Below are positions 34,480 through 46,993 of a DNA stretch of 64,000 bases, piece by piece. The stretch covers positions 8,765,816-8,829,815 of the forward strand of contig OY821742.1 of NCBI GenBank assembly GCA_963682055.1, given 5' to 3'. The notes under the pieces are model-generated. The model saw nothing but the letters and a program-made list of their open reading frames with translations, had not been told where the DNA came from and ran no database searches. The position numbers were made by a program, and so were the translations under genes. The first letter of the stretch is position 1. Every line of letters starts with the position of its first letter. This DNA comes from Primula veris. Its lineage: Eukaryota; Streptophyta; Magnoliopsida; Ericales; Primulaceae.

Positions 34480-34964
34480 ACTCAATGTGCACTATCAAAT
34501 CATGTATATTGGGGTAAATCAATAATACCCATTAAATATTTAAAAGAGTATATTTCTAAAAAAAAATTATTTATATCATGACTCATTATACTAAATGAAA
34601 TCTTTTGATGCATGCATTGTTTCCCAAAAAAACAGGAGTTAAATATGTGTTTTATATGTAAATTTGTTAATATTAGGAGATTTCAAGATACATGATAAGA
34701 CCTGCATGATCTTTTTGAGTATGGATTAAAAGATTCCAATTATAAATTGGAATATATCAAAACGTATATTTATATTTCTACAATAATGCATGTATAAACT
34801 TTTCGAAACCCTAGTCAGAAACAAACTCCCAAGGTGTTCGTCACTTATTGAGATCGTACCTTGAAATATTCAATAAACTCTCCCTTAATATTCTCATCTA
34901 GCCATCAAGAAAATACAAAACTGTCAAAACCCCCAAAAAAAAAGTTTTATTTATAAAAAAAATT
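34480..34964. other. AT-rich upstream region of the F-box gene
   Basis: No unambiguous promoter element was picked out. It ends in an A-rich leader directly before the ATG. Confidence 0.4.
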
Positions 34965-37884
34965 ATGGAAACAAGATCTGCTAAGAGGAAGAGGCTCACT
35001 ATGGCACGAGACAATGTTCGATATACTGGTGAAGATCGGATAAGCGAACTCCCGGACGATGTTCTTCATCGTATTCTTTCTCTTTTACCTACCAAAACCA
35101 TAGTGCTAATGAGCATCTTGTCAAGTAGGTGGAGATTAATTTGGTCTTCATTCACCGACCTTGATTTTTCCTCAATACCTTACAAAATTACCAATAAAAA
35201 GAAGAGGAAAAAGATGGATAACTGTGAGGTGAACTTTTTAGATTTTATATCCCGTGTTCTTGCTTTGCACAATAAGAAATCATCCGATATAAGGGCACTT
35301 CGCTTTTCTGCGGAAATAAGCTTTTCTAGGCTCAATCTTTTGATCAAACAAGCGGTGAGCCGTAATGTGCAAGAACTTGATTTAGAGATCAAGACCAAGG
35401 ACTGCTTTAACCTGACAAGGAGCGTCGTTACTTGTAAATCTCTTGAGGTTTTGAAGCTTAAGTCCAACAAGGGATTTCGTTTGCCCCCTTCAAGAACTAT
35501 GAATGACGGTTTTCAAGCACTACATACACTGTCATTCTCACGCGTAGTCTTTGATGGTCAACCCTCTTTACTTGATTTATTTTCAGAAAAATCTTTTCCT
35601 CTTTTAAAGAAGTTAGATTTAGTCAATTGTTTGGGATTGAAATATTTGCGAATCGCTTGTCGAGCGATCATAGATATAGCACTAGACAGATGCGTTCACC
35701 TGATTGATTTGAGCATATGTTGTTCGAAACTGGAGAGACTGAAGGTGACGAATTGCTTTAGTGGTTATGGTGGTCATGCTAAGATTGATGCTCCATTAAT
35801 TAAGACTTTTGTTTGGAAATCCAACGGATTTGTTGATAGTAGTTATGTCGAGAATTTGACATGCCTTGAAGATGCTTCTATAAGCTTGCTTGACAGCAAT
35901 AATATAAGTGCGCCGGATGTTTCAACACTGACCAATCTTTTATGCGGAATTTCTTTTTCACGTCGTATAAAATTGAATGACCAATGTTTTAAGGTATGTG
36001 CCTTCTGTTTCCTCACTGCAACATTAATTAACAAACAACTAAGTTGATCGCTGGATCTCATTGTTCGACAAACACCTAAGTTCAAATCCAAACCTTGTCA
36101 CATGCTAACTCATCATCTAAAAAACTTGAGTTTAAAGTATAAATAACATGTGAGGAAACCACTTAAACCGAGTGAAAAGGCTTAAATTTCATTGAATTCA
36201 GTTGTCCTTTCTCTAATTGAGCTCAAAACTGAAACAAAAAGCATGAAACCTTACGTAAGGGGTATGAATATGATTCAAATTGGGGTCTAAAAGAAACTTT
36301 TTTCCATATAGTATTTTGAATATAAGATTGCTCTAAAAAATTGCCAAGACCAATTCAGAGACAGTTCATCACACACATAAGAAACATATACTCCGTAGGT
36401 TATACGTAATTTGAATGACATGATGTGAATCTATTATCTGCAATTCTTGCAGATATTAACTACTGAAGATGATACAACAAGCATTCTTCCACATTCGTTC
36501 GACAACCTGAAAATATTGGAACTAAATATTGGTTCCGCCACGAGACAAATTTCAACACTAGCATCACTGCTTAAGATATCTCCTTCTCTCCGCACTCTAA
36601 TCATCAACATTGATTGTCATCCCAAGATTGAAATGAAGGTGATTATCATAAATACATTTAACTTTTACTTAATTTTAATTATCTATTAGGTACTTACAAA
36701 GTTACTATACTCTTCATTGTTGTATACTTAACCAAATCAGCTTATAGATGTGATAAATGTCTCTTATACTATATCCACTAATTTCCAGATTTTTTTTATA
36801 TGGAGTGGTGATGTAGAGACTGTCGAGACGTAATAGATAGTTGTAAAAATCAAATCAAATCAAATCAAATAAGCATGCTTTTCAAGATAATAGTTTAATG
36901 CTACCATACCCACATCGGTGGGGGGTCTATTAAGAGTCTCGGTCCGATATCCACTCTCCCCCTTGGACTTCGATACATATATGCTATCATATAGATAATC
37001 CGTTGTACAGTAGTCTAAATATCAGTTCTTTTCCGAGTTAGAAAACTCGGCTTTGTTTATAATGAGTAGCCATGCTCGAATGACACCAGCTTTTGCAGCA
37101 AATCTTTACATACAATTACTTGCAACTCAATGCTTGTGTTGGTACTTTTTATAATAATTTGCAGAATTGCAGATGTCCTTCTACAACTATAGTATAAATC
37201 ACATAAATCCACCCCTCCAGACTACCCATTAGCCCGAAAACCTTACTCATACTAGTCCTAGAAATATATTCAAACACTTAACAAACAAAAGTAATTATTA
37301 CAATTTACAGACATGTCCCCAGATGTATTTGCATAAATGGTAAGAGTACAACGGAGTAAAAGTTTTCGACTACCTCAAATATTTCGCGCATAGACACGCA
37401 CTAATTGAGATCTGGATCTATGTTACCCGATAGTAGCAAGGGGTATTGTAAAATTCTGGTGTGCTAAATGTTTATAATAGATAGAGGAGATTCACTATGT
37501 TAACAGTAGTGCAACAAAAGTTTCATGCTTACGATACTTATAATTAATTACTAATAATTAGTTCTATACCAGGAATGGGACAAGGAACGGTGTGATCGGT
37601 TCATAACAGAAGAAGAGTTATACTGGGAATGGAAAATCCATCGCTTCAATACCTTCAAACATAATTTGAAGGTGGTAAAGATCAATGGTTTTAATGAATA
37701 TATGTTCGTCTTCTGCCTAACTAAGTTTTTGAACAAGTATGGGATCTGTTTGCAAGAGATGAAACTTTCTTTACGGAATTTGAAGGCCAGAGAAAAACTG
37801 AAGTCTCAATTTAATGGATTTCCATGGGCTTCTTCGATTTCTAAAATCGACTTCGGAAATAACCCTGTACTTAACTCAGCATGA
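34965..37884 (+). CDS. F-box/LRR protein, three exons
   Basis: Exons 34965-35993, 36453-36638 and 37573-37884 are joined at AAG|GTATGTG ... TTGCAG|ATA and AAG|GTGATT ... ACCAG|GAA, both phase 0, giving 508 residues. Residues 23-60 are an F-box (DRISELPDDVLHRILSLLPTK, SSRWRLIW), which binds SKP1 in SCF ubiquitin ligases. The following residues contain plant-type LRRs (SLEVLKLKSNKGFRLP, FPLLKKLDLVNCLGLKYL, CSKLERLKVTNC), the likely substrate-binding part. The C-terminus (LQEMKLSLRNLKAREKL) lies where related proteins carry an FBD region, but is weakly similar. Intron 2 is 934 bp and contains an AAATC repeat and a repeat-like insertion. The frame is intact. An in-frame Met at residue 13 is an alternative start. 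Confidence 0.85.
36847..37000. repeat. AAATC microsatellite and repeat-like insert in F-box intron 2
   Basis: About five AAATC units (36848-36870) are followed by a GC-richer block (CCCACATCGGTGGGGG, CTCTCCCCCTTGGAC). This resembles LTR- or TRIM-type sequence but was not assigned. Confidence 0.4.
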
Positions 37885-39480
37885 CTAATTTAACCGCTAG
37901 AATAAGGGTATTTCAGTTCTATTTAGTTGTTTAGAATTTTAACTTAATGAATTGCTTCCTGAATTCTGTTTGCATTTGAATTTTTTCCCTCAAACCTCAG
38001 TCGTATTTCCGCCACAAGGAGTGCTGTTTAACTGACATTTTTGCGCTACTTATAAAAAATGATCTGCCATTGTGATGTATGTCATGATTAATGTTAGAGT
38101 AATTGGATAATCAAAGAGACTACTTGATAGTTAGGCCACAAATTTCTAAGAAATTTCTATATCTATTATTTTGTTCCAAGCAATCTCTCACTTCAATATC
38201 AAGCTTTTATTTTTGTTTCTATATCATTGGTGTACCCGATCAAGACGGGAACCTTTTTGGTGTGGGACAAACAAGGCTTCAATAATGTTGTATGGTATTA
38301 GATCCGGTTTCAACACAAACTTAACCAAATTATGTGATACTTATTATCTATTGACTATAGTTGTAACTTTGTAACTAACCAATGAAAATTGTAATTCATC
38401 ATTAACACCTGAAATAACTGTCTACTTAAATCGATCATTAATATTATTTCATGTAGTTTCAATCAAGCTTTTACTCTTGTTTCTATATTAATGTTGTACC
38501 TGGACAAGAAGGGGACCTTTTTGCTGTGGGACAAGGCTCCAATAATGTTGGGTGGTATTAGATCCAGTTTCTGTGTGCAAGATTAAGCCACTGGCATATC
38601 TCTGTCTTGAAAACCTGGATTTGTAGTATAAAAAAAAAACTCGATTCAAAGCGTCGTTCTTGAAAAAATGCTTTAGCTAAGTTTTCGTTTTTTAAAACAT
38701 TGCTGCATATTGCTCTAACCCTTCAATGAGATTCAAAGAGAAACAAGTACCTAGAAAGGAAAAAAGATCAACACAAACTTAACCAAATCTATGTGATACT
38801 TAATATCTATAGTTGTAACTTGTAACTTCGTAACTAACCAATGAAAATTGTTATTCATCATTAACATAGATCTAGAATAACTGTCTAGTTAAATCGATAA
38901 TTAATATTATTTCTCTTCCATGTAGTTCCGATCTTGCTAACAAATCGAAACCAGCAAAACAAAATCTTACCTTTTACGGGTTGAATGATCTGTGTTCCTT
39001 CTTTCTACTTACTAAAAAAAGAACTATTTTAGTCTGGATGATGTATAGCTTAAATACGACTTTGCTTGATGTTTCGGAGAGCAGATCAAACATCCAAAAC
39101 GCAACTACTACAAATAATTCATGTATCTAGAAAACATAATCGATGAAGAAAATTAAAATTTGCAAGCTATTTTACGCCAATCGGGACACCAGATTAACAT
39201 CATATTCCGAAACTCGGTTTACTCATTAAAATTAGCCAAAATCGTTATAGCTTTAATTGCATCTTTCATATCCCAAGGGCGCTATTCGATGAAGAAAACA
39301 GACAATAATAGGCAAGTTAACATGACATCTCAAATTCCATAAAAAAAACAGTACATCAACATCATATTCTATAACTCAGTTTACTCATTAAAATTAGCCA
39401 AAGTTGTTATAGCTTCAATTGCATCTTTCATATCCCAAACAATAATAGGCAAGTTAACAAGACATCTCAAATTATAACAA
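37885..39480. repeat. spacer with three pairs of diverged duplications
   Basis: 38200-38300 is repeated at 38460-38575 (TTTTTGxTGTGGGACAA, AATAATGTTGxxTGGTATTAG). 38311-38460 is repeated at 38771-38935 (AACTAACCAATGAAAATTG). 39195-39335 is repeated at 39358-39478 (TTAAAATTAGCCAAA, TTGCATCTTTCATATCCCA). They look like local segmental duplications of non-coding DNA. No gene was recognised. Confidence 0.65.
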
Positions 39481-39486
39481 AGAAAT

Positions 39487-39843
39487 CTACAATCCTAAAT
39501 CAACATTCATCTCCTCTCTTAGACTCGTCTCGAGCCAATCCTCAGAGGCCGCCATCAAATCCGGACTCAATCTAAACATCAAGACACAAAACTCCATCTG
39601 ACTAAGCGCACCGTCACCGTCCACGTCACCTTCTCTCAACATACTCCTCAACTCATCGTCTTTCAAATCCTCTAGTCCTAATATAGCCGCGTTTTTCTTC
39701 AAGCTTTCGAACGTGATTACCCCTCTTTCTTGATCCATTAAAAGATTAAAACCGTTACACAACTCGTTTATTAAACCATCACCTCCAAGATTCTTCGCCA
39801 TCATCGGTAACATGTCTTCGAATTGTGAACCAAAGTTTGCCAT
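39487..39843 (-). CDS. single-EF-hand calcium-binding protein, PBP1/KIC-like
   Basis: A 118-residue, intronless protein. A canonical EF-hand loop, DVDGDGALSQME, occupies residues 73-84 with Asp at 1, 3 and 5, Ser at 9 and Glu at 12. An earlier loop at about 35-46 is degenerate. Flanking helices read LKDDELRSMLREG and FCVLMFRLSPDLM. Size, single functional loop and the C-terminal SPDLMxxSxxWLE stretch fit the plant PBP1 (PINOID-binding) and KIC family, which sense calcium and bind a protein kinase or a kinesin. Which of the two is not settled. The start is the only Met giving the full N-terminus. Confidence 0.88.
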   Translation of the reverse strand: MANFGSQFEDMLPMMAKNLGGDGLINELCNGFNLLMDQERGVITFESLKKNAAILGLEDLKDDELRSMLREGDVDGDGALSQMEFCVLMFRLSPDLMAASEDWLETSLREEMNVDLGL

Positions 39844-39935
39844 TAACTTGAGTATTGTAACACTTGAGTTTCAAGTTTTCAAGTTTTTATGAAAGAAGAT
39901 TAGCAAAGGGCTTGATGAACAAAATGAAAATGTTT

Positions 39936-39956
39936 GTGGGTTATATATATAAGAGA
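39936..39956 (-). promoter_or_regulatory. TATA box of the EF-hand gene
   Basis: Minus-strand CTTATATATATAACC about 100 bases before the ATG. It would start transcription near 39910, leaving a leader of about 65 bases. Confidence 0.55.
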
Positions 39957-40149
39957 AATTGTTATGTATGTGAAGGGGTTCTAGGAAAAGAGTTGGAAAT
40001 TGGGTCCACAGTGGATATATGAATAGACAGCCAAGTAACAGAAATGGAGATGTACATACACAGCTGGAGAAATGAAACTCACACTCTCTTTCCAAGAAAC
40101 AAGCATTGTAGCTTAGCTAGGGGTGTAAATGTTTTTTTATTTATTTATT

Positions 40150-40734
40150 GTTTTGGCTAGTTTGTGAATTACACTCATTGTACCCAAATTTTGGAAACTT
40201 TCCATATTTCTATTTGGTGAAAATTGTTTTTTTCACCGACCGACAGATGTTTTTCCTTGATGCGGAGGATTAGTTCGGTCAATAATTTTTGTTGTGATTT
40301 TGAAAAGAAATGATCATTTAACACATGATCTGTCCATTGTCAACTTGATCCGTCACACCAGTAATGTGTTTATACTCTTCATCAAAATCGTAGTCGTATA
40401 AGAACTGAGATCATAAGAAGCTAAAGTTAACTACTCTTTTTTCCAAAGAACTTTCATGGGTTTGTTTCGTTTTATTGGAATTATCTAACACAACCATAAA
40501 TTATGTCATGACCGAGTGACCTTTGATTAGATACGATGAACTGGAAAATGGGAACTCTAACTAGGCCTGAAATTAAACAAAATTAAAGCAACAGAACTTT
40601 AGTATATTAGCTAGACTACAATTTTAAAAGGTACGTCACTTGTACTACCTAGAAATTACGATGCATGGTCTGGTAGAAAATTATATAAAAGTTTATAAGA
40701 AGACTTATTGTCGCTGAAATATTTTTATCTTATA
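40150..40734. other. spacer upstream of the EF-hand gene
   Basis: No gene recognised. Possible distal promoter of the EF-hand gene. Confidence 0.35.
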
Positions 40735-41085
40735 GTAATTGGAAGAGGTTATATGCACATCAACTTAGACATCAACTTATACACTTTTTTTTTTGCAAAA
40801 AACGCTCCAAATCAATATTTGATTATTGCAAATCTCTACGGTTTCACGACAGTAATACAAATATGCGCGTTGTTTTTTTTTCGATATGTATAATGACATG
40901 TTTTGAATTTTTAAATTTACCTTAATTTCCAAAACATGACATTATACATCTCGGAAAAAAAAACGCGCATATTTATATTCCCGTCGTGAAACCATAAAAA
41001 TTTGCAATAATCAAATCTTGATTTGGAGTTTTTTTGCAAAAAAAAAAATCCGAGTTGATGTACATATAACTTCTTCCATATTAAT
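40735..41085. mobile_element. fold-back element, near-palindrome of about 350 bp
   Basis: The left arm (40735-40902) and right arm (40917-41085) are inverted copies. Shared words, read inverted, include TTGCAAAAAA(C/A), TTTGATTATTGCAAAT, TTTCACGAC and ATATGCGCG. The spacer is only about 14 bases. Terminal boundaries and duplications are unclear. It has no coding capacity, so it is a MITE-like fold-back sequence. Confidence 0.75.
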
Positions 41086-41335
41086 ATATAATGTTTGCTA
41101 ATTAAGATGATTAATTTTTCATAATAACCGGTTAACATCCTATTAACTTTCTCTATACATTTAGGACCATTACTATAACAACTTCAAATATAGGGACCGA
41201 ATAAATGTTATAATGGAGACTAAGAACATTAATTTTCTATAATTAATTCCTATTCGTTTGTCTGTCCCTTTGACTTGCTCCACGTTTTGGCCTGCAAACT
41301 GCAGCCCTGTATGAGAAAATTTGTTACTTTGGTTA

Positions 41336-41515
41336 ATAATAATGCAATTTTAATCGGTCAAACATTTATATTAAAATTATCGAAATAAAAATTTTTAAAA
41401 ATTAAACATATAATTTAAATGTTAAATTTTATTATTAGATTTAAAAAAAACAATTTTCATAATTTTGATAAAAGTTATAAAACGATCAAAATTGCACGTA
41501 TTATCGCATAATTAA
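41336..41515. mobile_element. AT-rich MITE with inverted ends
   Basis: The left TAATGCAATTTTAATCGGTC and right GATCAAAATTGCACGTATTA are inverted. The body TTATCGAAAT ... TTTTGATA matches a second copy at about 59905-60095. The precise ends are uncertain. Confidence 0.55.
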
Positions 41516-41539
41516 ATGGGATTAAAGTAATACTTGTAT

Positions 41540-42457
41540 TTCATTTTTCATATTTTTTTTAAATGGTTTTCACATGAGAATGTCGCTTTGGCTGGGGATG
41601 GTATGGCAGCGTGTTTGCTGCTCAAATAATTTTTCTTATTAATTTTCATATTTGTGAACAGTCCCGGTCCACTGGAGATGGAAATTATTTTAAAAAAATA
41701 GATTTGTAAAAGACTTTAAATTAATATAAGGAGTGGTACTACCGACCAATGCTCATGTTGAAATATAATTAGTTTACAATGTTGTATTGTAATTTTAATT
41801 TATTTTTTACACACGATTATTGGTGTTGTAACATTAAGTGGCATCTCCATTGCTCATCAAGCTGTATGATTGGTGTATTCTTAGGATTTCTAAAGCTTTC
41901 CTCTTTGTATGTTTTTTATGCAAAAAAAAAAATTGTTGAATTGAGAAAAGTACTATGTGGAAATGTGGAGAACTTTAGACTATTATTTTGAAAACACCAT
42001 TGTGAGCATTATTCTTCAAAGTCCAATTGCACGTTTTTTTTTTGCTATCTATGAACATCACATTATTATTAAAACAGACTTTGCATTCCGTTTCATTTAC
42101 TAAATCAGTAAATCAGTTTGGCCAAGCAGTGATTGAGAAAAACAAACTCTACGGTGGAATAAGCTACGTAAAGTTCTGCAGAACAAAAATTTGGCATTAT
42201 TTCCGCTTCTTCTAACTGCGTATATTGGGGACTAAATACGACTTTTCAAGAAATCTCTTTCAAATCATCGGTATGGCTATCGAAATCGTGTCTATTGAGA
42301 TAGAAATTGCACCTTGTTGGACTAAGAAGGTTACTTGAATAACTATTTGATTCGGTCAAAAGGTTATTGACTTGCAATGTTGCCTTTAGATTTAGTATAG
42401 TTTTGTTAAGTTTTATGAATAATACATTTTAGACCGTTTCTAATTAGGTGCTGGTCT
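41540..42457. other. AT-rich spacer
   Basis: Nothing recognised. Confidence 0.4.
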
Positions 42458-43171
42458 TGGCGGGCCTATTTTTCTTTCTATGCTCGGCTTATTCTACAGC
42501 TCGCGTCAGCTCCGAGGTCGTTAAGAGGCCCGGTAAAGAGGTGGACTGTTTCGGTGACGGATTCTTGTCGTACCTGTACAAGCAACGAACAGGGGGCCCG
42601 GGTTGATACCATAGTTTCCCTCTCCGACGGTCAAATCAGTACGGTGAAAAAGAACGCAAGTGACTGAAGGCAAATGTTTAGCTAAAGAGTGAGAGGGGTC
42701 GGGCCGGTTACGTTGCGTTGTATCAGGTTCAACGGGGTAGAATTAAGTGGGCCGGGTTCTTTTTGTTTTATCTCTCCTCCCTCCGTTTTTCTGTTCACCT
42801 TTAAGTAGTGTTCGTGGGTATATTTATAGTATCATTCGAAACATATCAGCCATTGGATCACTGTACCGTCAAATTTTAATCTAACGGCGTTAATTAAGGC
42901 TATTTAAGGCTCTGACAAGGGTACAGTCCTTGAACATGACTCACAGTTGGTGGCCTGTGATTGGACCACGTCGATGAAACGCTGAGGGGCCCTTCCAAGG
43001 AGCAGCAACATTAATTGAAGAAGCGTACTCGATACGCTTCTCTAGTCCGGCATAGATACGGATCGGAGTACAGGTCCGGGCTAGCATGCCGATCAAGACA
43101 CAGAGACCCAAACATACTATTTTTTAAAGGTGATATGGGCCCGGACAAGAGGTACCGACATTCCCTCACCA
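42458..43171 (-). mobile_element. solo LTR of the Tat/gypsy family, diverged
   Basis: On the minus strand it starts TGGTGAGGGAATGTC and ends GCCCGCCA, like the intact gypsy LTR (TGGCGAGGGAATGTC ... CTCGCCA). Shared internal blocks include AAGCGTxTCGAGTACGCTTC, ATTAATGTTGCTGC and GTGGxCCAATCACAGG. At 714 bp it is close to the 687-bp LTR. Flanks are GGTCT and GGTAT, an imperfect five-base duplication. No internal sequence remains. It is an older insertion of the same or a sister family. Confidence 0.85.
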
Positions 43172-43176
43172 GGTAT

Positions 43177-44022
43177 CTCTAGTTATTTTTTCTTATTGGC
43201 TCCTACAGTTTTGGTTCACATTGGCATGACAGTGAAGTTTCCATTAAAAATCCAAATTTGTGGTCTATCTACTTGTCCCAATTTGTTGAGCCTTTATGCT
43301 GAAATTAGTGCTGCAATTCACTATTGTTGACAAATGACAAGTCTGATACCTTTCTGAGAAAGATAGCGTGAAGAAAATTATATTCTACAACATGCATGAA
43401 GGCTATGTCTCTGTAGCTAGATGTGAAATAGTATGATACTTGTTTGAAAAGGTGTAAATGTCATATGAAGCTTTTTTTCTTATGATCAGTTCGTGTTATC
43501 TTATTTCCTTCCATTCTTCAAATAATTAACAAATTTTGTTTCATGGGTGAGTGTCGAATTATTATAATTTTCTAGCCACAATATTATGATTGAAATTCTC
43601 TGGAGTCCTTAATTTGGACTGCATCTCGTCAGTTCTTCTCCCACTAATGTAGCCTCATCAAATAATGGATCAATGGTTGAAATTAATTAAAGAACACAAA
43701 ATTTATAAGATGTTCATTATACCTTTTCCCTTTGTTTACAGGACCCAATCTTATTATTATTACAAAACTCATCTAAATTTTACAAATTACAGTTTTTAAA
43801 TATTAAATTTGCAATACCATTTGTCTATTTGAATTCACCCATCTAGTAAATCAATCATTTGCCTTATGAACTTATGATCCATGATATTTTTAGTTTCAAG
43901 TTAATGTGGTTAGCAACATAAAATTATGTCAAAGTTAAGTTCTTTTATAAATTATCAAATATATAGAAGAATTTCAAGTGTAAACATGTACTATTAAATA
44001 TAAAGTTCCACGATATTATTAT
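43177..44022. other. AT-rich spacer
   Basis: Nothing recognised. Confidence 0.4.
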
Positions 44023-44030
44023 GACTGCAT

Positions 44031-45647
44031 ACGGGGCGGCACCCATATGATATGGTTGTCACGTCAATCTTACACTTTCGAAAAATATATTTTTTTATTA
44101 ATATTTTTATAATAATTTATATACACGGTATTCTAACAATTATTTAAATTTTTTTTTTTGGTAACCATTCCCAAAATTATATATTGTTAGCGTAATAATA
44201 CATCATAATTTTATATGTGCTGATAAAATTAGCATATGCAAGTAATAGTTAAAAAATTAACATATTTAAGTGATTATAAAATACATTTTACACTCAAATT
44301 ATCATATTGACATATAACACACATCTTTAAAAAAAATTAAACAAAAATAATAATTAGAGTAGTGGTGAGTGCAAACAAAATTTATAAAAATTTTTTTGAT
44401 GGTTTGTATTTAATTGAAGTGAATATACTGAAATTGTATAATACATATTTAATTGTTCGTATATATCTATTATTTAATATACTTTTGGTTTTTTCAGGTT
44501 TTTTTTTAATTTTTTTTACCTTCGTGTTTTAAGCTTTTTAATCGTTATAGATTGATTTTTTAAATTTAACTTTTGTATCTTTTGACTTTCTATTTTATTT
44601 ATTTTTTAGTCAGTTTTGAAATGCTGAAACTTTCGACACATGAATGCACGTGACATTATTGTTGTGGGTTTTTTTGGGAAAAAATTGGTTTTGTAACCCC
44701 AACTAGCATACATTTACAAAATGGGGACCAAACTACTGACATTAACAATTGAGGCACCGAACTATATTTTTTTTCCTAAATTGGTATCTCCTTCAATTTA
44801 ACTGGACGGGAGTTAAATTTAAATTACATTTCAGTCTCAAATTTTATAAAACATATAAATTTAACTCGAAAAATTTATAATTTTACATTTTTAACCCGGA
44901 AAAAAAAATATTTTTTAAAAGTAACTTATTTTTTGAAAAAAATCAACTTTTAAAAAAAATGACTTTTTTGAAAAAAATTAACTTAAAAAAAATGACTTTT
45001 TTGAAAAAAATTAACTTAAAAAAAACAAAAGAAGTTTCTTTTTTTTTAAAAAGTAACTTTTTTTATAAAACATTTTTTTGTAAAAGTTAATATTTTTTAA
45101 AAAAGTTCTTTTTAAAAAAAAAGTTCTTTTTTAAAAAAAAGCAACTTCCTTTGTTTTTTTTAAAGTTAATTTTTTCAAAATAAAAAGAAATTTGTTTAAA
45201 ATAAAAAGTTCATTTTTTAAATTTTTTTTTTTTTTTCTAGTTAAAAATATAAAATTATAAATTTTTCGAGTTAAATTCATATGTTTTATAAAATTTGATA
45301 CTGAAATGTAATTTAAACATAACTTCCGTCCAATTAAATTGACGGAGGTCCCAGTTGAGGAAAAAAATATATAGTTCAATGCCTAAATTGTTAATGTTAG
45401 TAGTTTGGTCCCCATTTTGTTAATGTATGGTAGTTGATGTAACTAAACCAATTTTTTCCTTTTTTTTGGAGTTTGAAAAAAAATAGAAATTAAATACATT
45501 TTTAATAAATAAAATAAGGTAAAAAAATGAATAAAATATGCTAAAAAAATGTACAAAAATCCAGTTTTTCCGTGTTTATACTTTAAAAAATATTATGCGT
45601 TTTTATTAATTTTGGCAAACCCACATATTTGATTCTGGTTCCGCCAT
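44031..45647. mobile_element. hAT-like element containing a nested fold-back element (tentative)
   Basis: The left end ACGGGGCGGCACCC and the right end GGTTCCGCCAT are inverted-repeat-like. Flanks GACTGCAT (44023-44030) and GACTATAT (45648-45655) agree at six of eight positions. The same end words occur at 30199-31396. No transposase ORF. Confidence 0.45.
44677..45459. mobile_element. fold-back TIR element, MULE-like
   Basis: 783 bp. The left arm from GGAAAAAATTGGTTTTGT and the right arm ending AAACCAATTTTTTCC are inverted over about 220 bases (AAAATGGGGACCAAACTACT on both). Flanks GTTTTTTTG and TTTTTTTTG agree at eight of nine positions, consistent with a Mutator-type nine-base duplication but weak because of low complexity. 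The centre is A/T homopolymer-rich. Confidence 0.7.
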
Positions 45648-45769
45648 GACTATATACTCCATGTCTAAGATATTGACGGACAACATGGAAACATGTAAAC
45701 ATCCTCAAAGTGATTCTTACAAAATAAAATAGCCATATGCTAAATACAGACGTTGTCTGGTTGATGCAG

Positions 45770-45995
45770 ACGGCAGCTGTATTAGTGGGGTGAGGTATAA
45801 GTCACGCCACGTAATAAAAACTCAATCTACTAAAAATAAAAAATAATTAAAAAAATTAATTAATATTAATTAAATTTAGGATAGATTCAAACTAGGGTTT
45901 CAATATATTTATTTGGATTTTTAGTAGCTTGAGTTTTTATTACGTGTCGTGATTTGTACTATTAACGTCTGTATTAATCAAGATGCGGTAGCAAG
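45770..45995. mobile_element. TIR MITE
   Basis: A 43-base inverted repeat (45797-45839 against 45923-45965) shares CACGTAATAAAAACTCAA and CTACTAAAAAT. Further out, weaker matches (TACAGACG) extend the arms. Confidence 0.6.
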
Positions 45996-46299
45996 GGACC
46001 GAGTCACACTTCAAATATACAAAAGTCAAAAAGTACTATACTTAAACGCGTGATAGGTCTACGCGCACTTGAGCCAGAAACCAAAATCATTGACACACCA
46101 TAACAAAATAGGAAATGTAAGATATTTAAAAGACAAAATACCCTACGACTACAAGGTAATAATTTCAAAGCTGTATTTACACCGTCATGTATTGAATGTC
46201 CAATTACCCTTACATCTAGTCAAAGTATTTCTTAATACCTTTCAGAATAACGTATTTCTCATGCTTGACCAAGAACCTAGATATGTGTTCAAAGCAGAT
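45996..46299. other. target region of the gypsy insertion
   Basis: A 92-codon ORF (46069-46344) runs into the LTR and has no recognised similarity. Joining the two flanks of the element gives no recognisable gene. Confidence 0.35.
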
Positions 46300-46304
46300 G
46301 AAAC

Positions 46305-46991
46305 TGGCGAGGGAATGTCAGTATCCCCTCGTCCGGGGCAATAACGCTCTCAAAGCGGGCCGTCCGGGCCTCATCAACCCTGAATGATGCGACGCCCCGG
46401 ATTGGGAGGGCCGAGCCGTGCTGAGGCCGGCCCAAAGAAGCGTGTCGAGTACGCTTCCCCAATTAATGTTGCTGCCCCCTTGGGGGACCCTCCTGACGTT
46501 TCACCGACGTGGCCCAATCACAGGACACCTCCTGTGGGCCCCGGGAAAGGACAGTACCCTTGTCAGAGTCATAAATGACTCTGACGCCGTTGGATCAACA
46601 TTTTACAGTACAGTGATCCAAGGGCTAATACGCCTCTGATCACACTATAAATACCCCCACTAATACCACTTAGAGAGGGGACACAAAAAAGACAGAGAGC
46701 AGAGATAAAGCTTAAACAACCCGGACCCCCTGAACACTATCTGTACCACTCGATACAACGACCTGTAGCCGGCCCGGTCCCTCATCCTTAATTATATTCC
46801 TACTTTCAGTTAACACCGATACTGACTTGATCGTTGGAGAGGGAAAACCTGGTACCAACCCCGGGCCCCTGTTCGTTCCTTGTGCAGGCACGAAGACCAC
46901 CTGACCGCCGGAGCATACCTGACCGCCTCGGAAGATCGGAGCCAACGCGAAGTTGATTAAGTCGAGCTTGGGAAGAAAATCAAGCTCGCCA
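46305..46991 (+). repeat. gypsy 5' LTR
   Basis: 687 bp with a 7-bp perfect inverted end repeat. A TATA box (CTATAAATA) lies at 46645-46653. It differs from the 3' LTR near 46322, 46340, 46348-46350, 46468, 46600 and 46699. Confidence 0.95.
46645..46653 (+). promoter_or_regulatory. LTR TATA box (5' copy)
   Basis: CTATAAATA in the middle of the LTR, followed by a C-rich leader. This is the likely sense promoter for gag-pol. The same sequence at 56862-56870 in the 3' LTR could read out into the flank. Confidence 0.7.
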
Positions 46992-46993
46992 AT

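Noticed and set aside
43130..43330. 66-codon plus-strand ORF
   Set aside because: It straddles the end of the solo LTR and has no coding features.
46069..46344. Host gene split by the gypsy insertion
   Set aside because: Joining the flanks at GAAAC gives no continuous or recognisable protein.
46384..46639. ORFs inside the gypsy LTR, repeated at 56601-56856
   Set aside because: Present in both LTRs in overlapping frames; they are open frames in GC-rich LTR DNA without motif support.
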